64,000 nt of DNA from Flavobacterium tructae. Its GTDB lineage: Bacteria > Bacteroidota > Bacteroidia > Flavobacteriales > Flavobacteriaceae. The notes beneath the pieces are model-generated. The model was not told the DNA's origin and did not search any database. It saw nothing but the letters and a program-made list of their open reading frames with translations. Below are positions 8,195 to 19,400 of the stretch, piece by piece. The position numbers and the translations under genes were made by a program. Location: the NCBI RefSeq assembly GCF_002217475.1, contig NZ_MUHH01000022.1:1-64000 (forward strand), read 5' to 3'. The first letter of the stretch is position 1. Every line of letters starts with the position of its first letter.

Positions 8195-9967
8195 TTATCT
8201 ATCTAATTCTATACTTCCAGCATCAATATATTGTTTGTATAAAGAATATTTGTCAGAAGGATATTGAAAATCCTGAGTAAAACAATATGTACTTTGCAAT
8301 CCGTTCAAACTTAGATAGAAATAAAAATTAAACCAACTAAATGTTGTAGTTGTTAAAGGCTTTAGTGTTGGATGTAATATGTATTGCTCAATATTAGCTC
8401 TTTTTGTTGCGGTTGTTACTAAATCCCTAATTTCAGAAAGTACTTTTTGCATAGTAGGAATCATTTTGTCGTACATAAAATCATGTTGTTCGCTAACAGT
8501 AGGATACATTGTATTCAGGATTTTTACAAAATCTGCGCCAATGGCAGGATTACTTGCTTTTATAAAAAGATAGGCATGTATGCATTCGTGTAAAATGGTT
8601 TTTGCATTTTCTATGTTGGTCTGGCTTTTATCAGTGCCAGAAATTAATATCTGTTTATTTATTTTTATAACAATATTATTTGCACCAGAAAGTTGACTTG
8701 TGGTAGCATTTACTTCTTTTTTTGAAGGGTTATTGTCTTCATATACATGTTCTTCAATTTCAAACTTAACATTAAATCTACTGTTATTTTGAAATATATC
8801 GATAAATAGTTTTTTAAATTCAGGAGATGTTATTAATGCATTATAAATAGTATTAAATTTTTTGCCTTCAGGCGTATCATTCGTTATGGAGGATTTGTCA
8901 ATATTCATTGGTGAGTTAGCAGAAGCAAGAATGTCAAAATGTAGGCTAGGATTTAGAATACTCTGATCTATTATTTCTTTACAAAAACTTTTAGCTTCTT
9001 CAGAGAAATTATTTGAATTCAAATAACTACCTATGATATTCATAGTGTCAGGACGATTTCTTAAAAAAGCGATTTGAGCTATAGATAGTTTTAATTGAGT
9101 GCCTAAAATTTTAATCAGTGGCATTGTATTTACGGGTACATATCCGGTTGGAGGAGTTACTTCAGGACATGGCCCGGCACTTTTTGAAGTATGAGGATGT
9201 GGTGGACGAACATCACCGGCATAATACCAATATTGTCCGTTGCTGCCATAACAGTTAGAATGATCATGACCGGAACTGCCATCACCGCCACCAGTATAAC
9301 CACCACTGCTTGGAGGAGAATTGTACCCCGGAACGCTTGTGTTGAATCCTCCCGGTGCTGGGTTTCCTCCATTACCGCTTCCGCCACCTGCAGCCGGATT
9401 GCTTTTGGGATCTGAAGGTGAAGGAACAAAGATTTTATTGCATGGATCATCTCCCGCACTGGACTTCGAGGTGAATTTTCCTGAAGTAATGTAATTAACC
9501 TGACTTATTTCGGTGGTACCATCGAAATATTTAAAATCAAAACGGTGTGCTTTAAAATTTTCAAAATCCTCCGGGTTGCAAATATATTTAAAGATGTATT
9601 TTTTACTTTCTCCTGTTGGAAGTACATTTATGACCAGATTGTAATACACATTTTCCGGAGTGTCGGGATAAAAGAAGCTAATACTGTAATTGGTGATGTT
9701 TTTGTCATCGGTCATACTTACGATGTCATGCATCATAAATATTGGCTCGTTTAAAGTTTCAGCATTAGTGGATTTTGAACTGTTTTTTGTTCCATCAGTG
9801 TTGATGTATTGCTGAATGTCAGCCGGAAGTTCATTGGCATTTATAAGTTTCTTTTCAAAAGGAACTGCTGATTCTGTTTTGGTTTCATGTTGTTCATTTG
9901 AATCTTTTTCGCAACCTGTCAAGGCAAGAAAAACAAACGCTAAGGCGTACTTAAATAGCTTTTTCAT
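8195..9967 (-). CDS. large lipoprotein with a C-terminal HExxH (zinc metallopeptidase-like) motif
   Basis: 590 residues. It starts with a lipoprotein signal ending LALTGC (acylated Cys19). An N-terminal globular region (about 40-170) is followed by a Gly/Ser/Pro/His-rich linker (about 175-270) and a helical region (about 280-400). A C-terminal domain carries HECIHAYLF with H460, E461 and H464, the HExxH zinc-binding pattern of metallopeptidases (glycine or a third ligand not assigned). It is probably surface- or periplasm-exposed. A degraded fragment of the same motif lies at 7560-7625, so the family has been duplicated locally. Being the first gene of a pair with a small secreted protein suggests a joint function. 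I cannot name a substrate, and peptidase activity is inferred from one motif. Confidence 0.65.
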   Translation of the reverse strand: MKKLFKYALAFVFLALTGCEKDSNEQHETKTESAVPFEKKLINANELPADIQQYINTDGTKNSSKSTNAETLNEPIFMMHDIVSMTDDKNITNYSISFFYPDTPENVYYNLVINVLPTGESKKYIFKYICNPEDFENFKAHRFDFKYFDGTTEISQVNYITSGKFTSKSSAGDDPCNKIFVPSPSDPKSNPAAGGGSGNGGNPAPGGFNTSVPGYNSPPSSGGYTGGGDGSSGHDHSNCYGSNGQYWYYAGDVRPPHPHTSKSAGPCPEVTPPTGYVPVNTMPLIKILGTQLKLSIAQIAFLRNRPDTMNIIGSYLNSNNFSEEAKSFCKEIIDQSILNPSLHFDILASANSPMNIDKSSITNDTPEGKKFNTIYNALITSPEFKKLFIDIFQNNSRFNVKFEIEEHVYEDNNPSKKEVNATTSQLSGANNIVIKINKQILISGTDKSQTNIENAKTILHECIHAYLFIKASNPAIGADFVKILNTMYPTVSEQHDFMYDKMIPTMQKVLSEIRDLVTTATKRANIEQYILHPTLKPLTTTTFSWFNFYFYLSLNGLQSTYCFTQDFQYPSDKYSLYKQYIDAGSIELDR

Positions 9968-10189
9968 GATTATTGGCTTATAATAGTTAGTAAATCGGAG
10001 TATATAGTGCGGTAAGTTTGTTTTTGCGAAGAACTCAAATATATAAAAATAAACTTACATTTTTAGCAGAAGACAGAAAATATTTATGTTTTAATTTGAA
10101 ATACTTTTTATTATTGAAAACAGATATTGCTTTAGGTTTTCTAAGGAAACCTGTTTTGTAAAGTGTTCAGGCTTTATGTTGTCTTTAGT

Positions 10190-10486
10190 TTATAGTATTT
10201 TATTTAGCTCATCGAGCAATTCTATTTCGTCACTGGGTAATAGTTGTACTGCGATTTCAAGTAAGTTGATGATATCAATGTCAGTCTCCGATGGATCACT
10301 TTTAAGCGTTTGAATACAGGTTCGTAGTAAAGATGAAATAGTTGAATTTAACTCATTGTAACTGGCTATTTTGAAACAAGACACAACCGAATCATTCTGC
10401 TGTTCGGATTTCAGGTTTGTAAAAAAGTTCATTCTGGAGACTAGGTTTAAAAATTTGGTTATTTGTACTGTACGGTCTTCTTTCAT
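10190..10486 (-). CDS. small hypothetical protein beside an HTH regulator
   Basis: 98 residues, predicted mostly helical, acidic towards the C-terminus (SDEIELLDELNKIL), no signal peptide or membrane segment, so cytoplasmic. I do not recognise the family. It is divergent from the XRE-type gene at 10656, and the 32-bp palindrome at 10588-10619 lies about 100 bp upstream of its start, near a TATATTTG -7-like box on the minus strand, so it may be controlled by that regulator. Confidence 0.55.
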   Translation of the reverse strand: MKEDRTVQITKFLNLVSRMNFFTNLKSEQQNDSVVSCFKIASYNELNSTISSLLRTCIQTLKSDPSETDIDIINLLEIAVQLLPSDEIELLDELNKIL

Positions 10487-10587
10487 GGTGTATAGTTTTT
10501 AAATTGATATAATACTCTTTTGACATCATTTATCATTTAAATGTTTAGCTGTTAATTGATTCAAGTTTTGCCATTTCATACAAATAT

Positions 10588-10619
10588 AAACAAATTCGAC
10601 TTATAAGTCGAATTTGTTT
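10588..10619. promoter_or_regulatory. 32-bp perfect palindrome, candidate operator
   Basis: A perfect inverted repeat: left arm AAACAAATTCGACTTA, right arm TAAGTCGAATTTGTTT. It lies between two divergent genes, 36 bp before the ATG of the HTH protein at 10656, and abuts a minus-strand TATATTTG box. Being without a loop or T-run, it looks like a dimer binding site rather than a terminator. The likely ligand is the adjacent HTH protein. Confidence 0.65.
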
Positions 10620-10655
10620 TAAAAAATCATGAGGTTACTTCTTTTTCTTTGTTTT

Positions 10656-10898
10656 ATGAAAACGATTGATAAGTTAGAAGTTGAAATAGTCGATAGAATT
10701 TATAAGCTTTTTCTGGATAAATATTCGGGAAACAAAAGTAGTTTTGCTAAAGCAAGTAACTGCACTGAAACCACTGTGAGAAGAATTCTAAGAAATGAGC
10801 AAGGAATTACTGTAAATCTTCTGATTAGAATGGCAGATGCACTTGATACCACTTCCAGTGAACTTTTGAAAGATTTACATCTTAGAGATAAGGAATAA
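10656..10898 (+). CDS. XRE/Cro-type helix-turn-helix regulator, short
   Basis: 80 residues from the ATG at 10656; an in-frame ATG 27 bp upstream would add the hydrophobic MRLLLFLCF, which does not look like part of an HTH protein. The helix-turn-helix spans about 25-70: KSSFAKASNCTETTVRRIL then INVLLIRMADAL-like recognition and support helices, the usual Cro/C1 layout. It probably binds the palindrome just upstream. The ORF stops 10 bp before a 37-codon frame that looks like the coiled-coil tail of longer XRE regulators of this group, so the gene may be a shortened or frameshifted version. Confidence 0.75.
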   Translation: MKTIDKLEVEIVDRIYKLFLDKYSGNKSSFAKASNCTETTVRRILRNEQGITVNLLIRMADALDTTSSELLKDLHLRDKE

Positions 10899-10908
10899 AT
10901 ATTGTTGT

Positions 10909-11022
10909 GTGGAGTTTTACGATTTTGTAGCTCTTGATAAAGTCGTCGAGCTTTACGAGCGTTTGCTTCAGGCCGAAAAAGAAAAAGTAGAATACTTGGA
11001 AATATTGGAAAAAGGGAAATAA
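10909..11022 (+). pseudogene. detached coiled-coil tail of an XRE regulator (frameshifted remnant or small ORF)
   Basis: A 37-codon frame, opening with GTG, reads VEFYDFVALDKVVELYERLL and then QAEKEKVEYLEILEKGK. In Bacteroidota XRE-type regulators a tail of this kind (aspartate/lysine helix then 'ELYERLLQAEKEK') is usually fused behind the HTH domain. Here it follows the HTH gene in a different frame. It is either the remnant of a longer regulator or a small independent ORF; it was too short to be picked as a gene by length alone. Confidence 0.55.
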
Positions 11023-11038
11023 CCTTTTGATAAATTTC

Positions 11039-11073
11039 AAAAAGACCGTTTCGGATAACGAAACGGTCTTTTT
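11039..11073. terminator. strong bidirectional terminator
   Basis: Perfect 14-bp stem AAAAAGACCGTTTC / GAAACGGTCTTTTT with a 7-nt loop; A-run on one side and T-run on the other, so it can serve the HTH locus and the minus-strand receptor gene ending at 11145. Confidence 0.9.
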
Positions 11074-11144
11074 GTATTTTACAACACATCCCTTTTGTAA
11101 TGAAAGGAGTTTAGATTTGTAAAAACAGAAATGGGAATTTTATA

Positions 11145-13328
11145 TTAGAAGCGGTATTTTGCTGCCACAGATATATTTCTGCCCGATGCATTGATACCCG
11201 ACGCAAAAACACGGTACTGTAGGTCTAAAATATTCTCAATTCCGGCATAAAGTGAAATATTTTTATCAACCATAAAGGATGTTTTGAAATTAAAGGTTTG
11301 CCATGCTGGCATACCTTCTTTTGGGGCATATTTTTGGTTGTCCTCACCATTTGTAGAATAATCGCTTATATCTTTCTTGCCATTAAATAATGTATAGAAA
11401 TCCAAAAGCATCACTTTATTTTCATATTTCAATCCTGCTTTTCCATACATTGGAGAGATATGATCTAATGGAGTGTTCCCCGCACGGTCCATTATTTCCC
11501 CTTTGGTAAAAGTTACCATACCATAAATTCCCAGTGGTTTTGTGATAGCCATTTTCAGGGTGGAAGAAAAACCGCCTATATAAGCATTCCCTTTATTTTG
11601 CATGGCAAAGACCTCGCTTTGCACTCCTTCGTATATCACCGAACTTTGTCCATTATATAAAAAATGATCGGTAACAATGGCATCAAAAAGACGGGTATAA
11701 TAAACCGTATTGTCAAACTGAACTCTCTTTCCCTGTCCCAATGCTACAGTAAAATCGGCTGTTACTGATTTCTCAGGAGCAATATTTCGATTAGGGACAA
11801 TCAAGGTTCCGGGCACTGATTCGAAAAGCTTTCCTAAATCATCCACGTTTGGGACTCTGTAGCCCGAAGCCAAATTGAAAACCAATTTAGTACTCTGAAT
11901 ATTCTTTGCCATTCCGGCAGTACCGCTATATGTGAAGTTACTCTGCTCGATGACATCATATGGAAGTCGGAAAAAAGAATTATTAGCAATAGTACTTTTT
12001 AAGGAAGAGTAACCTGTACGAATCCCCAAATTATAGAACGTAGTTTCGTTTATTTTTTCATTATAAGTTGCAAAAACATCTGCTCTAAAGGTATGATTTA
12101 TGCCGTTTGGGTAGCGAGTATCTGTTGGAGAGACAATACCGGTGATGCGGTTTGAACTTGTAGCAGTCGAATTCAGATTATCATAAAAAAATTCGGTTCC
12201 GTAAAGAAAGTCACCCTTACCTAGTTTCCTTCTGAAATCTGCGTTAAAAGCAAATACATTTACTTTTTCGACCTGACTTTTAGTTTTGTCATCGTTAAAT
12301 TTTCTTGAGATTCTGCTTTCTTCAATGTTTTGATAGCTCACTCCAAGATTCATATCACTGTTGAACAAGGCCTTTTGTTTCGAAAATTTATAAGCCGAAA
12401 GGAATCTTTTTTGCGGACCATAATTCCAAACAGCATATTTCAGCCCCGAACCCGATGGATCTGTCAGACGATCATATCTTGGCACATCTGAAGAAGAGGA
12501 ATATTGCAGATTCAAGCTGTGCTGTGTGTATTCATCTTGTTGAAAAAGTATCTTTTGCATGGCATTATATTGCTTATATCCGGAAAACTTCTGAATAAGC
12601 GGATTCTCATTCTGTATCAGATTATCTACATTGTTCGTAGTTTCAACATATTGAGGACGCTCGCCAAAAGATCCATTTTTTCTATTAGTATTGGCTCCCA
12701 TTCTCAAATCACCGTAATTATTATACGAGAAAGAGGATAGAGAACTCCATCTTTTACCTGCAAAATTAATGTCAAAATACTGTGTTGATCCCTTATTGGC
12801 GCTGTTGTATCTTGACATTGCATTTGCTGAAAACATTTTGTTATCCGTTTGGGACAGAAACATAGGGTTTTTGGTTCTCATATTGATGGCACCACCCAAC
12901 GCATCGCTCCCAAAAATAGTAGATGCAGGTCCGAAAAGAACATCAATCTGTTCCAGCGAATTTTCGTCAACCGTAATGATATTTTGTAGATGTCCCGCTC
13001 TGTAAATAAGGTTGTTCATTCTGATTCCATCGATCAAAAGTAAAATCTTATTGGATTCAAAACCTCTTAACACGGGACTTCCTCCACCCTGTTGCGATTT
13101 CTGAACAAATACGGAACCTGTGTTGGCTAGTAAATCGGCAGTATTTTGGCTTTTTTGAAATTCTATTTCCTTTTGCGAAATGTGTTTCATATCCTGCGTC
13201 GACTTGGAGTAACGTTCTGTAATGATATGTACTTCTTTTAGTTTTTTTGGTTCTGTAGTATCAGAAATCTGCTGTGAATAAGCTGCAATGACACCAAAGA
13301 ATGCTGTTAAAAAGTGTATTTTTTTCAT
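11145..13328 (-). CDS. TonB-dependent receptor, haem/haemoglobin-receptor type
   Basis: A 727-residue outer-membrane transporter. It has a signal peptide (about 1-18) and a TonB-box/plug region (about 30-150), with the highly conserved GGGSPVLRGFESNKILLLID and the GSDALGGAINM motif. A 22-strand barrel follows, ending in KYRF. The plug reads like the haemoglobin/transferrin/lactoferrin receptor family (HmuR-like), which takes up haem or iron complexes with energy from TonB-ExbBD. There is no STN domain and no adjacent sigma/anti-sigma pair, so it is not a signalling receptor. No haemophore or HmuY gene is adjacent, so the exact substrate is inferred from the family only. Confidence 0.88.
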   Translation of the reverse strand: MKKIHFLTAFFGVIAAYSQQISDTTEPKKLKEVHIITERYSKSTQDMKHISQKEIEFQKSQNTADLLANTGSVFVQKSQQGGGSPVLRGFESNKILLLIDGIRMNNLIYRAGHLQNIITVDENSLEQIDVLFGPASTIFGSDALGGAINMRTKNPMFLSQTDNKMFSANAMSRYNSANKGSTQYFDINFAGKRWSSLSSFSYNNYGDLRMGANTNRKNGSFGERPQYVETTNNVDNLIQNENPLIQKFSGYKQYNAMQKILFQQDEYTQHSLNLQYSSSSDVPRYDRLTDPSGSGLKYAVWNYGPQKRFLSAYKFSKQKALFNSDMNLGVSYQNIEESRISRKFNDDKTKSQVEKVNVFAFNADFRRKLGKGDFLYGTEFFYDNLNSTATSSNRITGIVSPTDTRYPNGINHTFRADVFATYNEKINETTFYNLGIRTGYSSLKSTIANNSFFRLPYDVIEQSNFTYSGTAGMAKNIQSTKLVFNLASGYRVPNVDDLGKLFESVPGTLIVPNRNIAPEKSVTADFTVALGQGKRVQFDNTVYYTRLFDAIVTDHFLYNGQSSVIYEGVQSEVFAMQNKGNAYIGGFSSTLKMAITKPLGIYGMVTFTKGEIMDRAGNTPLDHISPMYGKAGLKYENKVMLLDFYTLFNGKKDISDYSTNGEDNQKYAPKEGMPAWQTFNFKTSFMVDKNISLYAGIENILDLQYRVFASGINASGRNISVAAKYRF

Positions 13329-13471
13329 GTAACAATAATTTAATTTAAAATTTTCTTCTGAATAGAAGAGTTGTTGATATGGTATTATAAAACGTTGGGA
13401 TTACATAATTCCTAAAATCTATGAATGTTAATTATGGTTTTCCATGTAACATAAAATGATAGTAAAAAGCA

Positions 13472-16400
13472 TTATTTCTTTCTCTTATACATAGAAGGCT
13501 TTTCTATGATAATTATCTTTTCACTATATATCCTTTCATCTAAATGAATGTGTACTAAGTATGTTCCGGAAGGTAATCCCTGAATGTTTACCTCTTTCTC
13601 AAATATGGCATTGTTGATGCTCTCGCTTTTTTGTTCTCTTAAGATTCTGCTGTTTACATCCATTATGCTATAGTAAAAACTCTTCCCTTCGCAATCCATA
13701 AATTTGATATTGAAATGTGTGGTGCATGGATTTGGGTATAACATATACTTAGGTTTAACTGCAGGAGGATTTTTAACTATCAAATTTTCACAAGTTCCTA
13801 TATTAGACCAAGTGGATTGGTCCTGATTAGGTTGTTTATTTTTGTTAACTGCCAAAGCCCTGTAAATAATATTTTGATAGATTACCTGATCTCCAGTTAA
13901 ATAATCAGTTGAAGTATTCCATTCTGTACTTTTGCAATTTTTACTTACTATATTTAAACTCGCAAATGTGTATTTTGTACCATTTTTAAGAATAGCGATT
14001 GCGGTGAAATAGTGATCTCCGGGACTTATATCGGTAAGAACAAATGAATAAGAAGACTTATTTATTGTAGAAATTATTTCCCCGTTGTCTTTAATAATAA
14101 TAGATGACAATACAGCATCAGGATCAGTCACATTGAAAGTGAATAAAATATCCTTCCCATTATCTATTACCTGATTATTTTCAGAAGAAGAAATCATACT
14201 AATAATTGGGCTAGCTTTTACAGCAATAATTACAGGAGTCGAGCTGGTGACGTTTCCGGTATTGTCTGTCGCTTTTGCTGTTATCTGATAAGTTCCCGCA
14301 GTCACATTTTCCCAATTGTAGGTATAAGGACTGGTTGCTGAAGCCGATAATAAAGTTGCTCCGTTGTAGAATTCTACTTTAGAAATTGTTCCGTCAGAAT
14401 CGGCTGCTTCGGCATCGATTGTAACAGTTGCAGGAGCAATGAATGTAGTATTATCAGCTGGAGCAGTAAGTCTTACTGTTGGGGCCTGATTGTTATTAAC
14501 GACTACGTTTACCACAGCTGATGTTGCTGTTGCATTTGCATTATCATATGCTTTTACTGTTATGGCATAAGTTCCGGCAGTCACATTTTTCCAATTGTAG
14601 GTATACGGGCTGGTTGTTGAAGTCGACAATAAAGTCGCTCCGTTATAGAATTCTACTTTAGAGATTGTTCCGTCAGAATCGGCCGCTTCAGCTTTGATTG
14701 TAAAAGTTGCGGGAGCAATGAATGTAGTATTGTCAACAGGAGAAGTGACTCTTACTGTAGGAGCCTGATTATTATTAACGACCAGGTTTACCACGGCTGA
14801 TGTTGCTGTTGCATTTGCATTATCATATGCTTTTACTGTTATGGCATAAGTTCCCGCAGTCACATTTTTCCAATTGTAGGTATAAGGACTGGTTGTTGAA
14901 GTCGACAATAAAGTTGCTCCGTTATAGAATTCTACTTTAGAGATTGTACCATCAGAATCGGTTGCTACAGCATCGATAGTAATACTTGCAGGAGCTGTAA
15001 ATGCAGTATTATTGGCAGGGGCAGTAATGGCTGCTGAAGGTGATTGATTGACAGGTGTATTTACTGTAATTACAATTGCAGAAGAAGTGGTAACATCGTT
15101 GTCATTATCGTAAGCTTTAGCTGTTAACGTGTACGTTCCGGCAGCTACGTTTTTCCAATTGAAAGTATACGGACTTGCATTAACTACTCCTAAAAGTGTA
15201 GCACCATTATAGAATGCTACTTTGTCTATACTTCCGTCGGCATCTTTAGCTGTGGCGGATATATCAAAAGTGGTACCAGCAACATAAATTGCATTGTCGG
15301 CCGGAGTGGTAATACTTACTGTAGGTGGTTGGTTCACTCTGACTGAAACTGCTGAAGAGGTGGTAACAGCTCCATTATTATCGTAAGCTTTGGCCGTTAA
15401 CGAATACGTTCCGGCAGCTATGTTTTTCCAATTGAAAGTATATGGACTTGCATTAACGGTTCCTAACAGGGTAGTGCCATTATAGAATTCTACTTTGCCT
15501 ATACTTCCGTCGGTATCGTTAGCTGTGGCCGATAGATCGAAAGTGGCCGGAGCGGCATAAATTGTATTGTCGGTCGGAGAAGTAATACTTATTGTAGGAG
15601 GTTGGTTTACTCTTACTGAAACTGCGGAAGAACTGGTGGCAACTCCATTATTATCGTAAGCTTTGGCAGTTAAGGTGTACGTTCCGGCGGCTGCGTTTTT
15701 CCAATTGAAAGAATACGGACTTGTATTAACGGTTCCTAATAGTGTAGCGCCGTTATAGAATTCTACTTTGTCTATTTTTCCGTCGGTATCATTAGCTGTG
15801 GCTGCTATATCGAAAGTGGCCGGGGCAGTATACATTGCCTTGTCGGCCGGAGTGATAATGCTTACTGTTGGAGCAATATTATTTCTGACAGTAAAGCTTA
15901 CTGGAGCCGAAGAAGTAACCGCCCCCGTATTATCATAAGCCTTTGCTGTCAGATTGTATGATCCGCTACTTATTCCTGTCCAGTTATAATTGTATGGACT
16001 GTTAGTGGATGTGCCAAGTAAAGAAGCTCCTATATAGTATTCCACTTTGCTTACAGCGCCATTTACATCAGCGGCAATATTAATGGTAGCCGGAGCAATA
16101 TAAGTAGCATCATTAGCAGGAGTACTAATACTTACCTTTGTATCGTTTAATCCGCAAAACTCAATTTCCGCTACATCACAATATCCATTCTTGGGAGATA
16201 AGTACCTGTAATACCTGTAGGCTTTACTGTTAGGTATACTAACCTCTTGCCAGGTATAACTTGGCTCGGTCGGGATGGTATACAGATCCACAAAACCAGC
16301 AGAAGTAGAGGTGTTAGAACCCTGGAATTTTCCACCTGTCATTCTTTTTTCAAAAGATTCTCTTGGATAAAAACGTATTGCTTTAACCACTTTTGCTGTT

Positions 16401-19400
16401 CCAAAATCTAATCCGGTATAACCTGAACTAGCAGATTTAGCACTAAAATTTGTATTTATATCTCCGTCAAATGCTTTATCATATTCATAACCAGCTGTCC
16501 AGGGAGAAGTGCCAAAAGTACTGCCCGAAAGTGTAGAACAAGGGAAAATATCATTAACAGTGATAGGTGAAGAGCTTGTAATCCCGCCGCTATTATCATA
16601 CGCCTTAGCGGTTAGCGTGTAAGTTCCTATAGGGACATTGGTCCAGTTATAACTGTACGGGCTGGTTGTTGAAGTCCCTAAGAAAGAGGTGCCATTATAA
16701 AACTCTACTTTACTGATCGTACCATCAGCGTCAGAGGCTGTTGCATAAATAGTAATAGCTGAAGGATTTGGAATGTCAGCATAATCATCAGGTGAAATAA
16801 TGGAAACTGTTGGGTTTTGATTTCCTACTATTACAGTAATATTAGAGGAAACCGCTACAGCATTTAGGTTGTCATAAGCCTTTGCATTAAGTTGATAAGT
16901 GCCGCTGGGAACTCCTGTCCAGTTAAACGAATAGGGACTTGAGGTAACAATACCAAGTAAAGTTGCTCCTTGATAAAATTCGACTTTGCTTATCGATCCA
17001 TCTGTATCAGAAGCAGTTGCTGTAATGTTTATATTCGCAGGAACAGTAGCATAAAGTTTATTATTGAGTGGTGCTGTAATGTTTACTGTTGGAAGCTCAT
17101 TAGAAGCGCAGAACTCAATCTCGGCCACATCAGCATAATTATCGGGTGGAGTGCAATATCTGTAGTACCTGTAGGCTGTACTGTTCGGTATACTAACGTC
17201 ATGCCAGGCATAATTTGGCTCGGTTGGGATGGTATACAGATCAACAAAACCGGCAGAAGTAGAGGTATTAGAACCCTGAAATTTCCCACCTGTCATCCTT
17301 CCTGCTCGCGAATCTCTTGGATAATATCGGAGATTTGTAATCACTTTTGCTGTTCCAAGATCTAATCCGACATAAGCTGGATCTTCTGAATCATCAGCAT
17401 CAAAAGAGGTGTTTATATCTCCGTCAAAAGCTTTATCACATGTATAGTGGTAATAAGGAGCGGTCCCAAAGGCAATTCCTGTGACTTTATTACAAACTAA
17501 AGTCACCATAACAGTTACTAAGGCAGAGCTTTTCTTATTTCCCAGATTATCATAAGCCACAGCCGTCAGATCATAGTTTCCGGGCAATACTCCAGTCCAC
17601 ACATAATTATAGGGAGAGGATGTGCTTGTACTCAGTAAGGTAGTTCCATTATAGAATTCTACTTTGCTAATATTTCCTGAGCTTACAGAAGCAGTAGCAT
17701 TGAGATTGATAGTAGCCGGACCGCTAAATGTTGTATTGTTGACTGGCGAAGTCATAGCCACCGTAATGTTACTCGGAGGAGGAACCAGATCACTCTGCCA
17801 TACCCCTCTTCCATAATAATAAACAGTCAATATGCCTTTAGAAATACCATCATTATAAATATCCATATCTGTTATGTTGCAAATTATAGGAAGGCCTGAA
17901 GAGTAATTGATCCAGGAGGATTTAGTGATGTCCTTATAATAAACGCCCAAGGCATAAGAAGCATAGACCGCCTCATTTATACTTTTGTTATCGGCCACCA
18001 CTTTTTGAACTTGTGCTGAAGGAAATCCTTTTGTAGGGGTCCATGTTGTTCCTTTATCGGCAGAGCGATAAATAGTAGTTCCAAGTCCTAAGTATACAAC
18101 ATCTGAATTTGATATGGGAGCTACAGAACCATTAGTCGATGTAGAAGGAAGTGTTGTCTGAACAAAAGAGGCATCAGTCTTTGCATTGTCTGATCTGTAT
18201 AATGCAGGTAAATCTGTAAATACATATAAACGATCTGCATTACCGGGATCTATCTGGAGGTCTCTTATAGTACCAGATGGTACAGTGTAAATAAGTGTCC
18301 AGGAAGGAGAGGCTGAAGTTAGATTAAGACAGCGGTAAATTTTTCCGGCATTAGCATGGTAAGCAATATCAGCATTTTCCGGAGTGAAGGCAAATTTTCC
18401 GCCCGATGGGGTTTCTGGCAGATTCAAATCTACACAAGAACCTGAGCCAGGAGGATAGGGGCATTTATATTTGTTTGACTCAGAGTAAAAATTACTTAAA
18501 TAATCAAACCACATATATGGACCATAGTCACCAGCCCTGTTATTATAAAAGATACCGTTATTGTAGTAAAATCCGCCATTATCCTGTGTGCCTATATACT
18601 GTAGGTTTCTATTCGTTTTACCAAGAGCACCATGATAAATTTCGGTGGCTGCAATACCGTCAGACTTTGGAGTCCATGCTCCTGTTCCATTGGCTGTATT
18701 GCTCCAGATTCCACCATCGTTGGCATTCCAGAGCTGACCGCTAACATAAGGATCAAATACAATATGATGTTGGTCGGTATGAAGATCCTTTGCCCAGGAA
18801 GATTGTTGCTGTACCCAGGTAACACCTGCATCTGTAGAACGCCATATCACATGAGCACATACATAAAGCTCATTTGAGTTAACAGGATTGACCTCAAAAT
18901 CAAAATTATAATCTCCCTGGCCGCCCCCTGATGCCGAATATGCGGCAATACACTCCGTAGTCGAACGCGTGTTTGTAAAGGTGCTTCCTCCATCTGTTGA
19001 TCTGTAAATTTCTCCTATAGCATTAGCACCAACATTGGCAACATAAACAACATTTGGATCGGCCTCACAAACCGATACTCTTGTTCCGTTAGCTCCGAAT
19101 ACAAAGGCTGGAGAAGTGATTTCAGTCCAACTGCTTCCGGCATCGAGAGAACGATAAAAATTTTTAGATGCTGTTGCATATATTATCTGACCGTTTGTGC
19201 CCGGTTTGTAGCAGATATCCTGAACTTCAATGCCAGAAACAGATTGTAAGGTCCAATTAGCCCCTGCGTCTGTCGATTTATAGATACCGTTATTGGTAGC
19301 CGCAATGATAGTATTGCTATCTGTGGGAAGAATAAGTACGTCTCTAACCAATCGATTACCCATTCCGGAATTAGATTTTGCCCAGGTGGCTCCTCCATTG

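Noticed and set aside
9157..9459. Overlapping frames of 74-100 codons in the lipoprotein linker region
   Set aside because: They come from the repetitive Gly/Pro/Ser-coding DNA of the lipoprotein read in other frames and have no own start signals.
10700..11089. A 129-codon minus-strand frame
   Set aside because: It overlaps the HTH gene, the XRE tail fragment and a terminator; composition is that of a shadow frame.
14215..15060. CRISPR-like regular repeats
   Set aside because: The period is about 280 bp and the repeats encode Ig modules in frame; no 20-40 bp repeat/spacer pattern exists anywhere in the window.
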